Part shown: piece after piece, positions 46,231 to 55,650 of the stretch | Position numbering within the stretch: the stretch's first letter is position 1 | Layout: each line of letters opens with the position of its first letter | Assembly: GCF_029369745.1 (NCBI RefSeq) | Contig: NZ_CP120210.1 | Coordinates: forward strand, 186,001 to 250,000 | DNA: 64,000 nt | From: Amycolatopsis sp. QT-25 | GTDB lineage: Bacteria; Actinomycetota; Actinomycetes; Mycobacteriales; Pseudonocardiaceae | Direction: 5' to 3' | Notes under the pieces: model-generated | Told to the model about the DNA's origin: nothing | The model's database searches: none | Seen by the model: only the letters and a program-made list of their open reading frames with translations | Position numbers and translations under genes: made by a program

Positions 46231-47192
46231 GTGAAACGACCGAGAAGGCCGATTCCAAGCCTGACGACGTAGAACCCGTGGCCGCGACCGAGGCCGCCGA
46301 ACCGAAGAAGGTCGCCGGCGGTCTCGTCGGCGGCATCATCAAGACGGCACGCCCGCGCCAGTGGGTGAAGAACGTGCTGGTGTTCGCCGCCCCGTTCTTC
46401 GCCTTTTCGAAATCGACGGACCGGACCGGCCTGCTGATCGCCGCGTTGATCGCCTTCGCGGCGTTCTCGCTGGTGGCCTCCTCGGTCTATCTCATCAACG
46501 ACGCGATCGACGTCGAGGCGGACAAGGCCCACCCGACCAAGCGGAACCGGCCGATCGCGGCCGGGATCGTGCCGGTGCCGGTGGCCTTCGTCGCGGCGGG
46601 TGTGTTCTTCGCCGCGGGCCTCGGCATCTCGTTCCTCGCCAGCTGGCAGCTCGCGGTCGTGCTCGCGGTCTACGAGGCCGTCCAGCTCGGTTACTGCTTC
46701 GGCCTCAAGCATCAGCCAGTGGTCGATCTGGCCATCGTCGGTTCGGGCTTCCTGATGCGGTCGATCGCCGGTGGTGTGGCCGCCGGTATCGCGCTTTCGC
46801 AGTGGTTCCTGCTGGTCACCGCGTTCGGCTCGCTGTTCATGGTGGCGGGCAAGCGCTACGCCGAGATCATGCTCTTCGAGCGCACTGGAGCGAAGATCCG
46901 ATCTTCGCTCAAGAAGTACTCGGCGAGCTACCTGCGGTTCGTCTGGGCGACGTCCGCGGCGATCCTGATCATGTCGTACTGCCTGTGGGCGTTCGAGATC
47001 CGCCAGGTCGAGCGCGACTCGGTCTGGGCGATCGTCTCGATGGTCCCGTTCGTGGTGGCCGTGCTGCGCTACGCCGTCGACGTCGACGGCGGCAACGCGG
47101 GCGAGCCGGAGGAGATCGCGCTCAAGGACCGCGTGCTCCAGGTGCTCGGCGCGAGCTGGGTGGTCACACTGTTCCTGTCGTTCTATCTCTGA
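46227..47192 (+). CDS. ubiA: Decaprenyl-phosphate phosphoribosyltransferase (DPPR synthase)
   Basis: A 321-aa UbiA-superfamily enzyme that joins PRPP to decaprenyl phosphate, the first step to decaprenylphosphoryl-arabinose. An acidic disordered N-terminus (1-32) precedes about nine helices. The first Asp motif is NDAIDVEADKAHPTKRNRP; the second region is FGLKHQPVVDLAIVGSGFLMRSIAGG. Length and sequence match Rv3806c-type enzymes. Followed by hairpins at 47221-47273. Confidence 0.94.
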
Positions 47193-47220
47193 TTCGACAG
47201 CTCGGACACAGCGCGTCCAC

Positions 47221-47273
47221 AGGATGCGCACGCATCCTCGGTGATGGGGGCGGGCACTGAGCCGGCCCCCATC
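47221..47273 (+). terminator. Two hairpins after ubiA
   Basis: AGGATGCG-CA-CGCATCCT (47221-47238) is followed by GATGGGGGC / GGCCCCCATC arms (47243-47273). Confidence 0.6.
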
Positions 47274-47289
47274 GACCTAGGAGCGAAAG

Positions 47290-47676
47290 ATGAGCGACCC
47301 GCAGCGACCGTCCGAAGACGAGACGGTCCAGCAGCCCGTCGTCGGTGACGAGAGCCCCGAAAAGCCTGCCGGCACTCCGGCCGCCGCCCCAGCCGGGCCG
47401 CCGCCAGGCTGGGTGCCCGCCCAGCAGGCTTCGCCCGCGAAGGGCGGCTTCCGCCGCTTCGCCGGGCATCGCGCGACGCAACTGGTGGCCGTCGGTCTCC
47501 TCGGCTTCGTCCTCGGTGGCGGAATCATCGGCACCGCCGTCGGCGTGGCCTCCCGTGGCGGCGACCGGCCCGGTTTCTCCCGCGAACACCGTGGCCCGGA
47601 CGGCCCCGGCGGACACCGCGACTTCCGTGACGGCCCCGGCGACCGTGACCGGCCGGACCGATCCCACGGCGGGTAG
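47290..47676 (+). CDS. Small single-helix membrane protein with Gly/Asp/Arg tail
   Basis: A 128-aa protein, ATG 47290 after AGGAGCGAAAG. A Pro/Ala-rich cytosolic N-terminus (1-60) precedes a transmembrane helix at about 64-86 (LVAVGLLGFVLGGGIIGTAVGV). The external tail is rich in Gly, Asp, Arg and His (REHRGPDGPGGHRDFRDGPG). No family recognised. It sits between ubiA and an AftB-like gene in the same direction. Confidence 0.65.
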   Translation: MSDPQRPSEDETVQQPVVGDESPEKPAGTPAAAPAGPPPGWVPAQQASPAKGGFRRFAGHRATQLVAVGLLGFVLGGGIIGTAVGVASRGGDRPGFSREHRGPDGPGGHRDFRDGPGDRDRPDRSHGG

Positions 47677-47714
47677 ATAACGGAATCATCACGACACCGT
47701 GTACGGTGTCCGTG

Positions 47715-49220
47715 ATGCGAAGCGCCTCCGCTGATCTGTCCCAAGCTCCCGGTGCGCTGCCGGGAGCCGCCGTCCTTACCCGCCCCTGGGTGCTCCCGGC
47801 CGGCGCGGCGGTGGCTTCGGCCCTGGTGTTCGTGCTGGTCAGCGGGCATTTGATCGACGACACGTACATCACGCTGTCGTATGCGAAGAACCTCGCCTTC
47901 CACGGACACTGGGGCCTGATCGAAGAGGGCACCGCCAACACCGCGACGTCGCCGCTGAACGTCCTCGTGCTGGCGCTCGTCACCTTCATCGTGCGAGACG
48001 CCGTCTTCGCGACCGGGATCGTCTTCGTCGCCAGTCAGGTGGTGCTCGTCCTCGGCCTCCGCCGCATCGGCGCCGCGACCGGTCTCCCCGGCCGGTTCGC
48101 CCCGCTGGCACTCGGCCTGCTGCTGGTGAACCCGCTCCTGCTGTCCTCGGTCGGCCTCGAAGTCGCCCTCGGTGCGACGGCGGTCATCTGGCTGATGGTG
48201 TTCCTGCACGAACGCAACCCCGCCGCCGCGGGCGCGGTGATCGGCCTGCTCGCGCTGATCCGGATCGACCTGTTGCTGATCGCCTTCGTCCTGTTCCTCG
48301 CGCGCCGTGAGTTCTGGGTGGGCATCTGGCGGATGACGTTCGCCGCGCTCGCGGTGATGCTGCCGTGGTTCCTGTTCAGCTGGCTGGTGCTGGGTTCGGC
48401 GGTGCCGGACACCCTGGTCATCAAGATCATGCAGCGTTCGTGGGGCGAGTTCAGCTTCACCAACGGACCCCTGCTGTACTGGCGTAACTTCCCGCTCGCG
48501 GCGACGCTTTCCTTTCTGCCGCTCCTGCTCGGCGGGCTCGCCGGTCTACTGTGGACATGGCGTTTCCGGCGCGGTTCGGAACGGGCGAAGCGGCTGCTGC
48601 CGTTCGCGACCCTCGCCATCGCCGGTGCGGCGCACTATCTGGCCTACTGCTGGCTGAACGTCCCGCCGTATCACTGGTATTACGCGCCGAGCATCACCGG
48701 CGCGACGGTCTTCCTGGCCGCCGCTGCCTGCGCCGTGCCCGGTCGCGCGCGGCTCGGTGCGGGGATGCTCGCCGGTGCGTTCCTGTTCGTGAGTGTCGTC
48801 GCGTACGCGGCTCCTGAACTGCCGCGCCGGTTCGCGCCCGTCACCAGCAATCACGCCGCGTCCGCCGAGTACCGCCGGATCGGCGCGCAACTGGGCGAGC
48901 TGACCAAGGGGCGCAAGGTGGAGAGCGCGGGCGAGGTCGGCGCGCTCGCTTACGCCTGCGGTTGCGACATCGTCGACCAGTTCTCCGACCGGGGCTCGGT
49001 CGACCCGGCCATCGTCGAGACGAAGAACCGCAGCGGCGATCTCGGCAAGGCCCTGCTGGAAGCGAACTTCCGGTTCTTCGACCACAGCGTCCCGCCCGCG
49101 ACCGCGGAGCTCGTGCTGGCCACCACCCGGAAGACCCCGCCACCGGACGCGCTGGCGATTTGGACGATCAGCTCGCCTTGGATGGGCACACAGCAGCTCT
49201 ACCTGCTCCCCGCGCGGTGA
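47715..49220 (+). CDS. AftB-like arabinofuranosyltransferase (GT-C)
   Basis: A 501-aa membrane protein with about ten helices and a C-terminal extracytoplasmic domain. The first loop holds IDDTYITLSYAKNLAFHGHW, the Asp-Asp motif of AftB-type GT-C enzymes using decaprenyl-phospho-arabinose. By synteny with Rv3805c (glf, PAP2, ubiA, aftB order) it is the better AftB candidate of the two in this window. The start could be GTG 47706. It ends at a composite inverted-repeat region. Confidence 0.78.
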   Translation: MRSASADLSQAPGALPGAAVLTRPWVLPAGAAVASALVFVLVSGHLIDDTYITLSYAKNLAFHGHWGLIEEGTANTATSPLNVLVLALVTFIVRDAVFATGIVFVASQVVLVLGLRRIGAATGLPGRFAPLALGLLLVNPLLLSSVGLEVALGATAVIWLMVFLHERNPAAAGAVIGLLALIRIDLLLIAFVLFLARREFWVGIWRMTFAALAVMLPWFLFSWLVLGSAVPDTLVIKIMQRSWGEFSFTNGPLLYWRNFPLAATLSFLPLLLGGLAGLLWTWRFRRGSERAKRLLPFATLAIAGAAHYLAYCWLNVPPYHWYYAPSITGATVFLAAAACAVPGRARLGAGMLAGAFLFVSVVAYAAPELPRRFAPVTSNHAASAEYRRIGAQLGELTKGRKVESAGEVGALAYACGCDIVDQFSDRGSVDPAIVETKNRSGDLGKALLEANFRFFDHSVPPATAELVLATTRKTPPPDALAIWTISSPWMGTQQLYLLPAR

Positions 49221-49503
49221 CCGTTCGGTACAGGCGGTCGTGAGTGGCGTTTCGGGTTCTACTGAGAGGTACGCAAAGGTGTCGGGTCGCGGGGTTTCGC
49301 TCGCGGCCGCGGGGTGACGGTGTCGCGAAAGCCACTTTCGGGACGTCAAGCGTCGCGAAAGGGTGCCTTTCCTCTCCACAAGTACGTGAAGGCCCCCTTC
49401 ATGTACCTAGGCGCAAGGAAGGGGGCTTTCATGTACTTGGGGCCCCGTCTCGGGCCAGAACCTCTCAATAACCCGAAACGACCCGGCGTGGTGCGCTCGT
49501 GCC
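49221..49503. repeat. Composite nested inverted-repeat element between convergent genes
   Basis: The outer pair is GTTTCGGGTT...GAGAGGT (49249-49272) and its near-complement AACCTCTCAATAACCCGAAACG (49460-49481). Inside lie a 22-base arm pair with two mismatches (AAGTACGTGAAGGCCCCC region around 49379-49436) and direct copies of GTCGCGAAAG at 49322 and 49353. GTGAGTGGCGTTTCGGGTT at 49241-49259 is identical to the left arm of the hairpin at 54179. No gene is supported here. Confidence 0.6.
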
Positions 49504-50259
49504 CTAGATCGGCAGTTTCCGGAAGATCGGCCGGGGCACGTGCCGCAGGGCCGACATGACCAGCCGGAACGGCGCGGGAGCCCACACCAGTTCCTTGCCC
49601 GCGCGCGAGGCGCCGACGGCGATCTCGGCGACCTGCTCGGCGGTCTGCGCCAGCGGGGCGTCCTGGAGGCCCTCGGTCATCTTGGTCTTGACGTGCCCGG
49701 GGCGGACGACGGTGACCTGCACGCCGAACTCCGCCAGCGCCTCGCCGAGTCCCAGGTAGAAACCGTCGAAACCGGCCTTCGTGGAGCCGTAGACGAAGTT
49801 CGACCGGCGGACCCGCTCACCGGCGACCGAGGACAGGGCGATGACCTTGCCGTGGCCCTGCTTCTTGAGCTTGTTCGACAGCGCGACACCCACCGAAACC
49901 GCGGCCGTGTAGTTCACGGTCGCCGCCTCGACGGCCTTCGCGTGGTCCTGCCACAGCTCTTCCTGGTCGCCGAGCAGGCCGAAGGCCACGACGGTGACGT
50001 CGATGTCGCCACCCTCGAAGGCCTTGTCCAGCACGGCGGGGTGGGTGTCCATGGCCTTGGCGTCGAAGTCCACAGTGCCTACTTCGGCACCCTTGTCCTT
50101 CAGGCGCTGCGCGGCGGCGTCGAGCCGCGGCGACGGGCGCCCGGCCAGCACGACCCGGAGGGGCTTCTCGGCCAGGTACCTCTCCGCGATCGCGAGCGCG
50201 ATGTCGGAGGTGCCGCCGAGCAGCAGCAGGGACTGGGGGTTGCCCACAGCGTCGATCAC
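49504..50259 (-). CDS. dprE2: Decaprenylphosphoryl-D-2-keto-erythropentose reductase DprE2
   Basis: A 251-aa SDR that completes the epimerisation of decaprenylphosphoryl-ribose to -arabinose. The nucleotide site is [18 protein letters not shown] and the active site [21 protein letters not shown] with Tyr and Lys. Length matches mycobacterial DprE2. The start overlaps the dprE1 stop by 4 bases, as expected for the DprE1-DprE2 pair. Confidence 0.94.
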   Translation of the reverse strand: MIDAVGNPQSLLLLGGTSDIALAIAERYLAEKPLRVVLAGRPSPRLDAAAQRLKDKGAEVGTVDFDAKAMDTHPAVLDKAFEGGDIDVTVVAFGLLGDQEELWQDHAKAVEAATVNYTAAVSVGVALSNKLKKQGHGKVIALSSVAGERVRRSNFVYGSTKAGFDGFYLGLGEALAEFGVQVTVVRPGHVKTKMTEGLQDAPLAQTAEQVAEIAVGASRAGKELVWAPAPFRLVMSALRHVPRPIFRKLPI

Positions 50260-51626
50260 AGTTCCAACCTTCGGGACATGTCAGAGGCGAAAACGCCTTC
50301 GGGGTCAACGGAAGCGCGGACCTTGCGCCATTCCTCGAGCCGCGGGTACATCTTCGCGAAGTTCTCCGCGGAGGTCCGCGAGTCCTTCGCCGTGTACAGG
50401 CGGCCGCCGAGCGCGAGCACGTCCTCGTCGAGTTCCTGGCAGAACCGGCTCAGCCCGTCCTTGATCGGGAAGTCGAGGCAGACCATCCAGCCGGGGTGCG
50501 GGAACGACAGCGGCGCCGCGTTGCCCTCGCCCATCTGCTTGAACACGTTGAGGAACGACACGTGCCCGGAGTCCGCGACCTTCTGGATGATCCGGCGCAG
50601 CGGCTCGTGCGCGTTCAGCGGCGTGCTGAACTGGTACTGCAGGAAACCCTTGGAGCCGTACGCGCGATTCCACTCGCCGAAGAGATCCAACGGGTGGTAG
50701 AAGGCGGTCAAGCTTTGGATCTGGTCACGCGCGTTCTTCGCGGTCTTGCGGTAGTACAGCTCGCCGATCGCGGAGAACGACAGCTTGTTCATGAGCCCGT
50801 TCGGAAAGATGTCCGGCAGGGTGGCCAGGGTGCCCGGGTTGAACTTGAGCGGGTCGGCCCGCAGCTTGGGCGGCAGCTCGTCGAGCTTGGCGAGCGAGCC
50901 GCGCTGGAAGGCGGCGCGACCGAGCTTCGCACCCGTGGAGATCGAGTCGAACCAGCCGGAGGAGTACGTGTAGTTGTCCTCGGAGCCGTCGGTGACCAGC
51001 GCCAGGGTCTCGTCGAGGTTCGCCGTGCGCTGAATGTCGGCCTTGAAGTACGCCGTCTCCGTCTTCGTCATCCGGATCTTGGCGCGGACGATGACGCCGG
51101 TCAGGCCGATCCCCGCGACGGTCGCCCAGAACAGCTCGGCGTCCGGGCCCTCCGGGGTCAGCGTGCGCACCTGGCCGTCGGCGGTGACGAGGTCCAGCGA
51201 AACGACGTGGTTGCCGAAGCTGCCCGCCGAGTGGTGGTTCTTGCCGTGGATGTCGTTGGCGATCGCGCCGCCGATGGTCACCTGGCGCGTACCCGGCAGC
51301 ACCGGGACCCACAGGCCGTACGGCAGTCCCTCGCGCATCAGCTTGTCGAGACTGACGCCCGCGTCGAGGTCGACGATGCCGGAATCCGGGTCGATCGAGT
51401 GGATGCGGTCCAGCGCGGTCATGTCGATGACCAGGCCGCCCGCGTTCTGCGCCGGGTCGCCGTAGGACCGGCCGAGACCGCGCGCGATGACCCCGCGTTC
51501 CCCGGCCTGTGTCACCGCGCGGGCGATGGCCTCCACGTCGGGGGTGCTCAGGACGTCCGCGATACTCGGCGACGTCCTTGCCCAGCCCATGAGCGTCCGC
51601 CGCTGTGTCTTGGGTGCTTGGGTCAC
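50256..51626 (-). CDS. dprE1: Decaprenylphosphoryl-beta-D-ribose oxidase DprE1
   Basis: A 456-aa FAD-dependent oxidase that oxidises C2 of decaprenylphosphoryl-ribose. It has [33 protein letters not shown] around the FAD, and LYTAKDSRT with Lys414. Cys383 in [13 protein letters not shown] equals Cys387 of M. tuberculosis DprE1, the residue attacked by benzothiazinones. Start GTG 51626 ([12 protein letters not shown]) is chosen over the ATG at 51653. Divergent from gtrA by about 100 bases. Confidence 0.95.
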   Translation of the reverse strand: MTQAPKTQRRTLMGWARTSPSIADVLSTPDVEAIARAVTQAGERGVIARGLGRSYGDPAQNAGGLVIDMTALDRIHSIDPDSGIVDLDAGVSLDKLMREGLPYGLWVPVLPGTRQVTIGGAIANDIHGKNHHSAGSFGNHVVSLDLVTADGQVRTLTPEGPDAELFWATVAGIGLTGVIVRAKIRMTKTETAYFKADIQRTANLDETLALVTDGSEDNYTYSSGWFDSISTGAKLGRAAFQRGSLAKLDELPPKLRADPLKFNPGTLATLPDIFPNGLMNKLSFSAIGELYYRKTAKNARDQIQSLTAFYHPLDLFGEWNRAYGSKGFLQYQFSTPLNAHEPLRRIIQKVADSGHVSFLNVFKQMGEGNAAPLSFPHPGWMVCLDFPIKDGLSRFCQELDEDVLALGGRLYTAKDSRTSAENFAKMYPRLEEWRKVRASVDPEGVFASDMSRRLEL

Positions 51627-51727
51627 GCCGACCAGGGTAACCACGCCGAACAACGCCCGGAACGTGACCCTGAAGTGGCCGCTTCTACACTTTGGGCACC
51701 AGCCCCAGCAGTTTATGAGGTAGAGCA

Positions 51728-52225
51728 GTGGTGGCGACCGACTCGCAAGCCGGTTCGACGGCGGCAGCGCCGTCCTCTCCTGGGCTGTTCGGGCAGCTCA
51801 TCCGTTTCGGCCTCATCGGCGGCTTTTGCGCCTTGGTCGATTTCGGCGTCTACCAGGGGCTCCGTGCCCTCGGTATGGACGCGACACCGTGGGTCGACGT
51901 CGCCCGCGCACTCAGCTTCATCGTCGGTACCACGACCGCCTTCTTCCTGAATCGCAAGTTCACCTTCGCCGGTGGACGCCAGGAAGGCGCACGTCAGATC
52001 GGTAGCTTCGTACTTCTGTATGCCGTGACGTTCCTCGTCGCCGTCGGCGTCAACCGGACGATGCTGCACGTCCTGCCGGAGTCGGCCTGGAAGGCCACCT
52101 TCGGTTGGGTCGTTTCGCAGGCAACCGCGACCGTGATCAACTTCGTCATGCTCAAGTGGGTCGTCTTCCGTGAGCCCCGCGCAATCGCCACCAGCCCGGT
52201 CTTGACCAGCACAGAGGAGAACTGA
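51728..52225 (+). CDS. GtrA family membrane protein (Rv3789-like)
   Basis: A 165-aa four-helix GtrA protein, GTG 51728. [19 protein letters not shown] begins helix 1, and [17 protein letters not shown] is the family signature. In mycobacteria the GtrA protein Rv3789 lies beside dprE1 and is implicated in decaprenylphosphoryl-arabinose handling or as an anchor for arabinogalactan enzymes. Six bases separate it from glfT2. Confidence 0.9.
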   Translation: MVATDSQAGSTAAAPSSPGLFGQLIRFGLIGGFCALVDFGVYQGLRALGMDATPWVDVARALSFIVGTTTAFFLNRKFTFAGGRQEGARQIGSFVLLYAVTFLVAVGVNRTMLHVLPESAWKATFGWVVSQATATVINFVMLKWVVFREPRAIATSPVLTSTEEN

Positions 52226-52231
52226 GGATTC

Positions 52232-54157
52232 ATGCCCGGTAAAGCCGCCGTCACGGGAGAGGCCCCGAGCGCCATGGTGGGCACCATCGACGACACCCGC
52301 TTCGCGGAACGCACCCCGCAGGGCCGTCTCACCGCGCAGCGCGGGCTCTACGCCGGCCCGGCCCCCATCGTCAGCAAGGACCTTTACGCCGAGCTCGAAT
52401 GGGGCACCGCCGTGCGCGAGCGCGCGAGCATCGCCATCGAGCCCGCGTCGAAGGTGTCCGGCAACACCTATTTCGGGCGCTTCCCCGCGAGCTACTGGCA
52501 ACGCTGGACCGACGTGACCGAGGTCCAGGTCGAGGCCGTCGTCACCGGGGACGGCCAGCTGTCCGTCGGTGCCTCCGACATCGAGGGTGACGCGCGCGTG
52601 GTCGCCGCCGAGGTCGTCGCGGGCGCGAAGCAGCAGAAGGTGACGCTCGTCGCGAAGCTCGACAAGTTCTACGACGGCGGCGCGCTCTGGCTCGACCTCG
52701 AAACCGAAGGCGGCCAGTCGCTGCGCGTCGAGAACGTCCGCTGGACGGTCGAAGCGCCGGAGAAGATCCGCCCGACCGCGGTGACCATCTGCACGATGAA
52801 CCGGGCCGACGACTGCCTGTCGAACCTGCAGGCGCTCGCCGCCGACGTCTCCTCGCTGGAGACGCTCGACGCGATCTACGTCGCCGACCAGGGCACCGAC
52901 CTCGTCGAGTCGCGCGACGGCTTCGAGCAGGTCACGAAGGACCTCGGCGACAAACTGCACTACATCAAGCAGCCGAACCTCGGCGGCGCCGGCGGCTTCA
53001 CCCGCGGCCTCTACGAGGTCGCCGGGCACACCGAGACCGAGCACGCGAACGTCCTGTTCATGGACGACGACGTGCTGCTGGAGCCGGACCTGGTGATCCG
53101 GATGACCGCGTTCTCCAACCGCACGGTCAACCCGGTCATCGTCGGCGGGCAGATGCTGAACCTGCTGCACCCGAACCAGCTGCACGTCGGCGCCGAATAC
53201 GCCCGGCTGAACACGCTGGAGCCCGGCCAGCCGGTGACGCACTCGCTCTCGACCGCCGACCTGCTCGGCGTCGACGAGGAGACCCTCAAGCCGAACCGCC
53301 AGGAACGCCGCCTCGACGCCGGGTACAACGGCTGGTGGTCGTGCCTGATCCCGTACGAGGTCGTCAAGGCCACGGGCTACCCGCTGCCGTTCTTCTTCCA
53401 GTGGGACGACGCGGAGTACAGCTACCGCGCCCGCGCGCACGGCTTCCCCACCGTCACCCTTCCCGGCGCCGGCGTCTGGCACGCCGACTTCCACTGGAAG
53501 GACTGGGACGAGTGGCACCGCTACTTCAACCTGCGGAACTCGATCATCACCGCCGCGCTGCACTCGCCGTTCAACCTGAACCTGCTCTCGCGCGTGCTCA
53601 TCGCGCAGCTGGTCCGGTATCTGCTCGGCATGCAGTACGGCCTGTCCGCCACGCTGATCAAGGCCGTCGAGGACTTCCTCGAGGGGCCGGAGGTCCTGCG
53701 TGACGGCGGCGTCGCCGCGATGAAGGAGATCCGCCGGATCCGCGACGAGTACCCCGAGACCAAGCGGCACAAGGCCACCGACGTCCCGGGCATCGCGTCG
53801 AACGACATCGGCATCATCAACAGCGCGCCGCGGCCCAGCCTGCAGCGGCTGGTGCTGATCAAGCGGATCCTCGACCGGGTGCTCGGCCGCAGCCGCCACT
53901 CGCTCGGCGCGATCCCGATCGACGAGGCCCACTGGTGGCACGTCGCCACCTTCGACACCGCCGTCGTCACCGACGCTTCGCAGGAAGGCGTGCGGGTCCG
54001 TTCGTACGACCGCGCGAAGATGTTCGACTTGGCACGCCGGGGCGCGAAGGTGATCCAGCGGCTCCGGAAGGAAGGCGCGGCGGTGCAGGAGCAGTACAAG
54101 CGCTCCATGCCCGAGCTGACTTCGCGGGAGAACTGGAAGCGGCTCTACGAGCTGTAA
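52232..54157 (+). CDS. glfT2: Galactofuranosyltransferase GlfT2
   Basis: A 641-aa polymerising galactofuranosyltransferase that extends the galactan with alternating beta-1,5 and beta-1,6 Galf. The N-terminal beta domain (1-175) is followed by the GT-A domain: TVTICTMNRADD-like start, NLGGAGGFTRG, metal-binding DDD at 278-280, WDDAEY at 391-396 with the catalytic-base Asp, and HADFHWKD with His417. The helical C-terminal domain is full length. In mycobacteria glfT2 follows glf; here it is coupled to gtrA and near dprE1. Confidence 0.96.
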   Translation: MPGKAAVTGEAPSAMVGTIDDTRFAERTPQGRLTAQRGLYAGPAPIVSKDLYAELEWGTAVRERASIAIEPASKVSGNTYFGRFPASYWQRWTDVTEVQVEAVVTGDGQLSVGASDIEGDARVVAAEVVAGAKQQKVTLVAKLDKFYDGGALWLDLETEGGQSLRVENVRWTVEAPEKIRPTAVTICTMNRADDCLSNLQALAADVSSLETLDAIYVADQGTDLVESRDGFEQVTKDLGDKLHYIKQPNLGGAGGFTRGLYEVAGHTETEHANVLFMDDDVLLEPDLVIRMTAFSNRTVNPVIVGGQMLNLLHPNQLHVGAEYARLNTLEPGQPVTHSLSTADLLGVDEETLKPNRQERRLDAGYNGWWSCLIPYEVVKATGYPLPFFFQWDDAEYSYRARAHGFPTVTLPGAGVWHADFHWKDWDEWHRYFNLRNSIITAALHSPFNLNLLSRVLIAQLVRYLLGMQYGLSATLIKAVEDFLEGPEVLRDGGVAAMKEIRRIRDEYPETKRHKATDVPGIASNDIGIINSAPRPSLQRLVLIKRILDRVLGRSRHSLGAIPIDEAHWWHVATFDTAVVTDASQEGVRVRSYDRAKMFDLARRGAKVIQRLRKEGAAVQEQYKRSMPELTSRENWKRLYEL

Positions 54158-54178
54158 CCCGCTTCGCTCACTGGGGTC

Positions 54179-54218
54179 GTGAGTGGCGTTTCGGGTTAGA
54201 ACCCGAAACGCCACTCAC
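54179..54218. terminator. Perfect 19-base palindromic hairpin after glfT2
   Basis: GTGAGTGGCGTTTCGGGTT and its complement are separated by 2 bases. The left arm is identical to 49241-49259. It begins 21 bases after the glfT2 stop. The remaining stretch to 54375 shows no gene. Confidence 0.75.
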
Positions 54219-54375
54219 AACCCCCGGCCGGTCGCCACCTCAGCCCGGCCAACGGCAGCACGTCGGTACTCGCCGGACGACACCCCCAGCGGCTCGTCCG
54301 GGAAGCCACCTTCCTGCTGGTCGCCGCCGGCCGCCCGGAGATCAAAACCGGCTTGCTGGAGCTTTTCTCCCGGAA

Positions 54376-54618
54376 CTAGTGCAGACCGAACACGCGGGTC
54401 TTGCGGTTCAGGTCGTCGATGTAGGCGGCGGCGACGTGGGAGAAGTTGATCGCCACCTCCGCGTCCTCCTTCGTCTGGATCGTCTGTACCGAACCGGTGC
54501 GGACGAAATGCGAGAGATCCTTCGTCAGCCGTTCGGTTTCTTCCGTCGTGAGTGCGAAGAGCAGTGGCTCGCCGCCGGTGGCGAGATGGAGGACGAGCGC
54601 GGGTTTCCGGTCTGCCAT
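54376..54618 (-). CDS. Small conserved-looking protein of unknown function
   Basis: An 80-aa soluble protein starting MADRKPALVLHLATGGEPLLF, ATG 54618. Strand-rich first half, then a helix (TTEETERLTKDLSHFV), then strands and a C-terminal helix (HVAAAYIDDLNRKTRVFGLH). No family recognised. It is divergent from espG by 109 bases and may be linked to that cassette. Confidence 0.6.
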   Translation of the reverse strand: MADRKPALVLHLATGGEPLLFALTTEETERLTKDLSHFVRTGSVQTIQTKEDAEVAINFSHVAAAYIDDLNRKTRVFGLH

Positions 54619-54727
54619 GAAGCCATCGCACCAGCCGCGAGCACGGCCGGGCAAGCGGGTTCGCTGCGGGCGTATCGGGTGCGTGGTCTACGTTCATCCC
54701 CGACGGACAAGACACCCGCGGGGGGAA

Positions 54728-55498
54728 ATGGCGATGCCGCATTCGTTCTCGCTGTCGCTGGCGGCGGTGGACATCCTGCTCGAATACGGCCGGTTCGGGA
54801 CGGCGCCCGCCCCGTTCGAAGTCCCGCACATGGGCACGACGACCGATCAGCGCGCGATGGTGCGCGAGGCCGTCTTCCGCGATCTCGAAGGCCGGGGCCT
54901 GATGCGCGACGGCAGGCTCGACGCCGACGTCGAACTCGCGATCGCCACGTTCGTCAATCCGCAGCTGGCCGTCTGGACGGTCGCGCAGATGGACAACGAC
55001 AAGCAGCTGTTCGCGAGGGCGGCGACGAACGGTCAGTTCGCGGTCGTCGTGCGCCAGGACGAGAACCTGCTCGTGTTCGAGGAGACCAGGCCGACCGCGA
55101 TCGTCGCGTCGATCGTCGACCTGCTGCCGCTGACCCCGCCGGGCCCTGGCCAGTCCGTCACCATCGCCAAGCCGGCCAGCGCGCCGAAGCGTCCTCGGAA
55201 CGACGACGCGTACGATCCCTTCGCCCAGGTCAGCGGTCCCCGTTCCCACGGGTCGACTCCGCAGCAGCGGCAGGTGGAGCGGATCTTCGAGAAGCCGATG
55301 AAGCGAGTGGGCCAGTTCAGCGTGTTCATCCGCGGCGGTCAGGTCTTTCCGCCACTGGCGTGGTTCGACACCGAAGCCGGCCGGTTCATGATGACCTCGC
55401 GCCAGGCGGCCGACGGGCAAAGCTGGCTCACCTACGCTCCCGCCGACAACGCGAGGATCGCGCAACAGCTGTACGCCCAGCTCGAAGGCCAGTTCTGA
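54728..55498 (+). CDS. ESX secretion-associated protein EspG family
   Basis: A 256-aa EspG-fold protein, ATG 54728 (or 54734). The N-terminus SFSLSLAAVDILLEYGRFGTAPAPFEVPHMG and the central segment with VVVRQDENLLVFEE followed by IVDLLPLTPPGPGQSV match the EspG family. The C-terminus has QFSVFIRGG and a MTSRQAADGQSWLTYAPAD repeat. EspG proteins bind PE-PPE heterodimers in the cytosol as type VII secretion chaperones. Helical PE-like and PPE-like genes follow. Confidence 0.85.
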   Translation: MAMPHSFSLSLAAVDILLEYGRFGTAPAPFEVPHMGTTTDQRAMVREAVFRDLEGRGLMRDGRLDADVELAIATFVNPQLAVWTVAQMDNDKQLFARAATNGQFAVVVRQDENLLVFEETRPTAIVASIVDLLPLTPPGPGQSVTIAKPASAPKRPRNDDAYDPFAQVSGPRSHGSTPQQRQVERIFEKPMKRVGQFSVFIRGGQVFPPLAWFDTEAGRFMMTSRQAADGQSWLTYAPADNARIAQQLYAQLEGQF

Positions 55499-55569
55499 GC
55501 CGTGGGGAACCGGGTCGGCGCCCGTTTCGTCACAGTTTTCGGAGATCTTCGGTGATCGGTGAATCACCG

Positions 55570-55596
55570 TTGCGCTGAGTGTTCGGCTAGTAGACT
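55570..55596 (+). promoter_or_regulatory. Weak candidate promoter for the PE/PPE-like operon
   Basis: TTGCGC (55570-55575) and TAGACT (55591-55596) are 15 bases apart, 55 bases before the ATG at 55651. A small inverted repeat CGGTGAT/ATCACCG (55550-55569) abuts the -35. The spacer is short, so confidence is low. Confidence 0.3.
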
Positions 55597-55650
55597 GCCG
55601 GGCGATACGGGCGAGCAGACGACCGAGCAGACGACGCAGTGGGGCGGGCG

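Noticed and set aside
49241-49481. Insertion sequence
   Set aside because: Inverted repeats are present but there is no transposase frame; at most a small non-autonomous element.
51713-54214. 833-codon open frame on the minus strand
   Set aside because: Antisense to gtrA and glfT2, both with clear family motifs.
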